DNA of 64,000 nt, taken from contig NZ_JAMXBE010000001.1 of the NCBI RefSeq assembly GCF_024704835.1, positions 496,001 through 560,000 of the forward strand, written 5' to 3'. The stretch comes from Parapedobacter tibetensis. GTDB lineage: Bacteria > Bacteroidota > Bacteroidia > Sphingobacteriales > Sphingobacteriaceae. The translations under genes and the position numbers were made by a program. This document shows positions 63,386 through 64,000 of the stretch, in pieces. Numbering within the stretch: the first letter of the stretch is position 1; the number at the start of each line of letters is the position of its first letter. The notes under the pieces are model-generated. The model was not told the origin of the DNA. It ran no database searches and worked only from the letters and a program-made list of their open reading frames with translations.

Positions 63386-64000
63386 ATGATAGAATTTGTT
63401 GTCACATCCGATGGATCCAAGACCCTGTATCATGCTGAAATCGGCGAACATTACCATTCCCGACACGGCGCCGTTCAGGAAAGCAAGCACGTGTTTCTCA
63501 GCATGGGACTACGCCATTTTCTGGAATCGCAACATCCGGATGCCGTATCTATATTGGAGGTTGGGTTTGGGACAGGGCTTAATTTCCTGCTCAGTGCAGA
63601 TTACTGCCGCTTAAATGGGGTGGCACTGGACTATACAGGCGTGGAAGCTTTTCCGCTATCGGCAACGGTCATTTCTCAAACGGGATATGATGCTTATGTT
63701 TCCCAGGGGTTATGGGCATCGTTCTTGTCTCGATATACGGATAGCCTGCGTACTGTACAGCAAATCCACGACACATGTCAGCTGGAGGTCGCGCAATGTG
63801 AAGCATTGCAATTCAGCACCGTAAAACTATTCGATGTTTTGTATTTCGATGCTTTTGCCGCCATACGCCAACCAGCGATGTGGACGGAAGAAACGTTGCG
63901 GCATGTATGCACGTTTTTAAAACCAGGCGGCATATTCGTTACCTATGCTATCACCGGGCATCTCAAACGGTGCATGAAAGGATTGGGTTTTACCATTGAA
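63386..64000 (+). CDS. mnmD: tRNA 2-thiouridine wobble methyltransferase MnmD (partial)
   Basis: The first 205 codons of a gene that runs past the right edge. The protein begins MIEFVVTSDGSKTLYHAEIG, then EHYHSRHGAVQESKHVFLSM and the SAM site LEVGFGTGLNFL (about residues 57-68). These are the marks of the DUF752/MnmD family, which methylates 5-aminomethyl-2-thiouridine at the wobble base of tRNA. Here it stands as a separate protein; in some bacteria the same domain is fused to MnmC. The ending FDAFAAIRQPAMWTEETLRH is also typical. The C-terminus is outside the window. Confidence 0.85.
   Translation, partial: MIEFVVTSDGSKTLYHAEIGEHYHSRHGAVQESKHVFLSMGLRHFLESQHPDAVSILEVGFGTGLNFLLSADYCRLNGVALDYTGVEAFPLSATVISQTGYDAYVSQGLWASFLSRYTDSLRTVQQIHDTCQLEVAQCEALQFSTVKLFDVLYFDAFAAIRQPAMWTEETLRHVCTFLKPGGIFVTYAITGHLKRCMKGLGFTIE

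Noticed and set aside
1-64000. tRNA or rRNA genes
   Set aside because: No cloverleaf pattern with a T-loop motif and no rRNA core sequence was noticed by eye; a scan with a tRNA finder would settle it.

Overview
The window is chromosomal DNA from a member of the Bacteroidota, most likely family Sphingobacteriaceae (Parapedobacter, Pedobacter or Sphingobacterium type). The signs are two SusC/SusD pairs, a hybrid two-component regulator with periplasmic propeller, FecI/FecR-type sigma and anti-sigma genes, DUF6528, DUF6597 and DUF2520 proteins, -7 boxes of the form TAnnTTTG, and almost no Shine-Dalgarno sequences. No rRNA, tRNA or CRISPR array was seen. The genus is inference.

Left edge (1-6.4 kb): a decayed mobile element. 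A five-gene leftward operon (two Tat-exported polysaccharide deacetylase-like proteins around a small Dabb protein, then an SDR and an aldo/keto reductase) diverges from a LysR regulator. Beyond it lies the C-terminal part of rteC, a regulator of CTnDOT-type conjugative transposons. It is joined head to head, at about 6270-6280, to the last 51 codons of a kinase-like gene that resembles those of mobile elements. That fragment ends inside the stop region of a chromosomal S9 peptidase.

6.4-13.4 kb: a leftward peptide-use operon (DUF885 protein, amino acid permease, DPP-IV-like S9 peptidase) and an acyl-CoA dehydrogenase with an operator-like palindrome by its promoter. 13.6-21.9 kb: the most unusual block. 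It has two paralogous YD-repeat-like lipoproteins flanking an Hcp-fold lipoprotein, a small protein ending in a SDVVLWFQR motif and a six-bladed PD40 propeller lipoprotein. A LytS-type propeller/GAF histidine kinase and its LytTR response regulator follow at once. No other type VI secretion gene is present.

22-35 kb: an AlkZ/YcaQ-like winged-helix protein, then a compact polysaccharide utilisation locus (hybrid two-component regulator, SusC, SusD, one GH2 enzyme). 34.9-46.7 kb: mixed housekeeping and accessory genes: VOC protein, AraC regulator, a four-gene membrane/methyltransferase operon, the YdbS/YdbT pair, EcsC, a 1-Cys peroxiredoxin, an ECF sigma factor with an anti-sigma-like/trypsin-like protease fusion, a polyprenyl synthase and an omega-amidase-like hydrolase.

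46.8-55.2 kb: a second SusCD locus read leftward as sigma, FecR, SusC, SusD, DUF6528. Its SusC carries an STN domain while the first SusC does not. This fits trans-envelope FecR signalling here and two-component control in the first locus. 55.5-64 kb: another ECF sigma gene with a membrane partner, a cytochrome c maturation pair (CcmE with a cysteine in the haem-binding motif, CcmF) followed by a DUF2520 protein, an LpxR-like outer membrane deacylase, ArfB whose first codons lie in a dispersed repeat, a dicarboxylate symporter, and the start of mnmD cut by the window edge.
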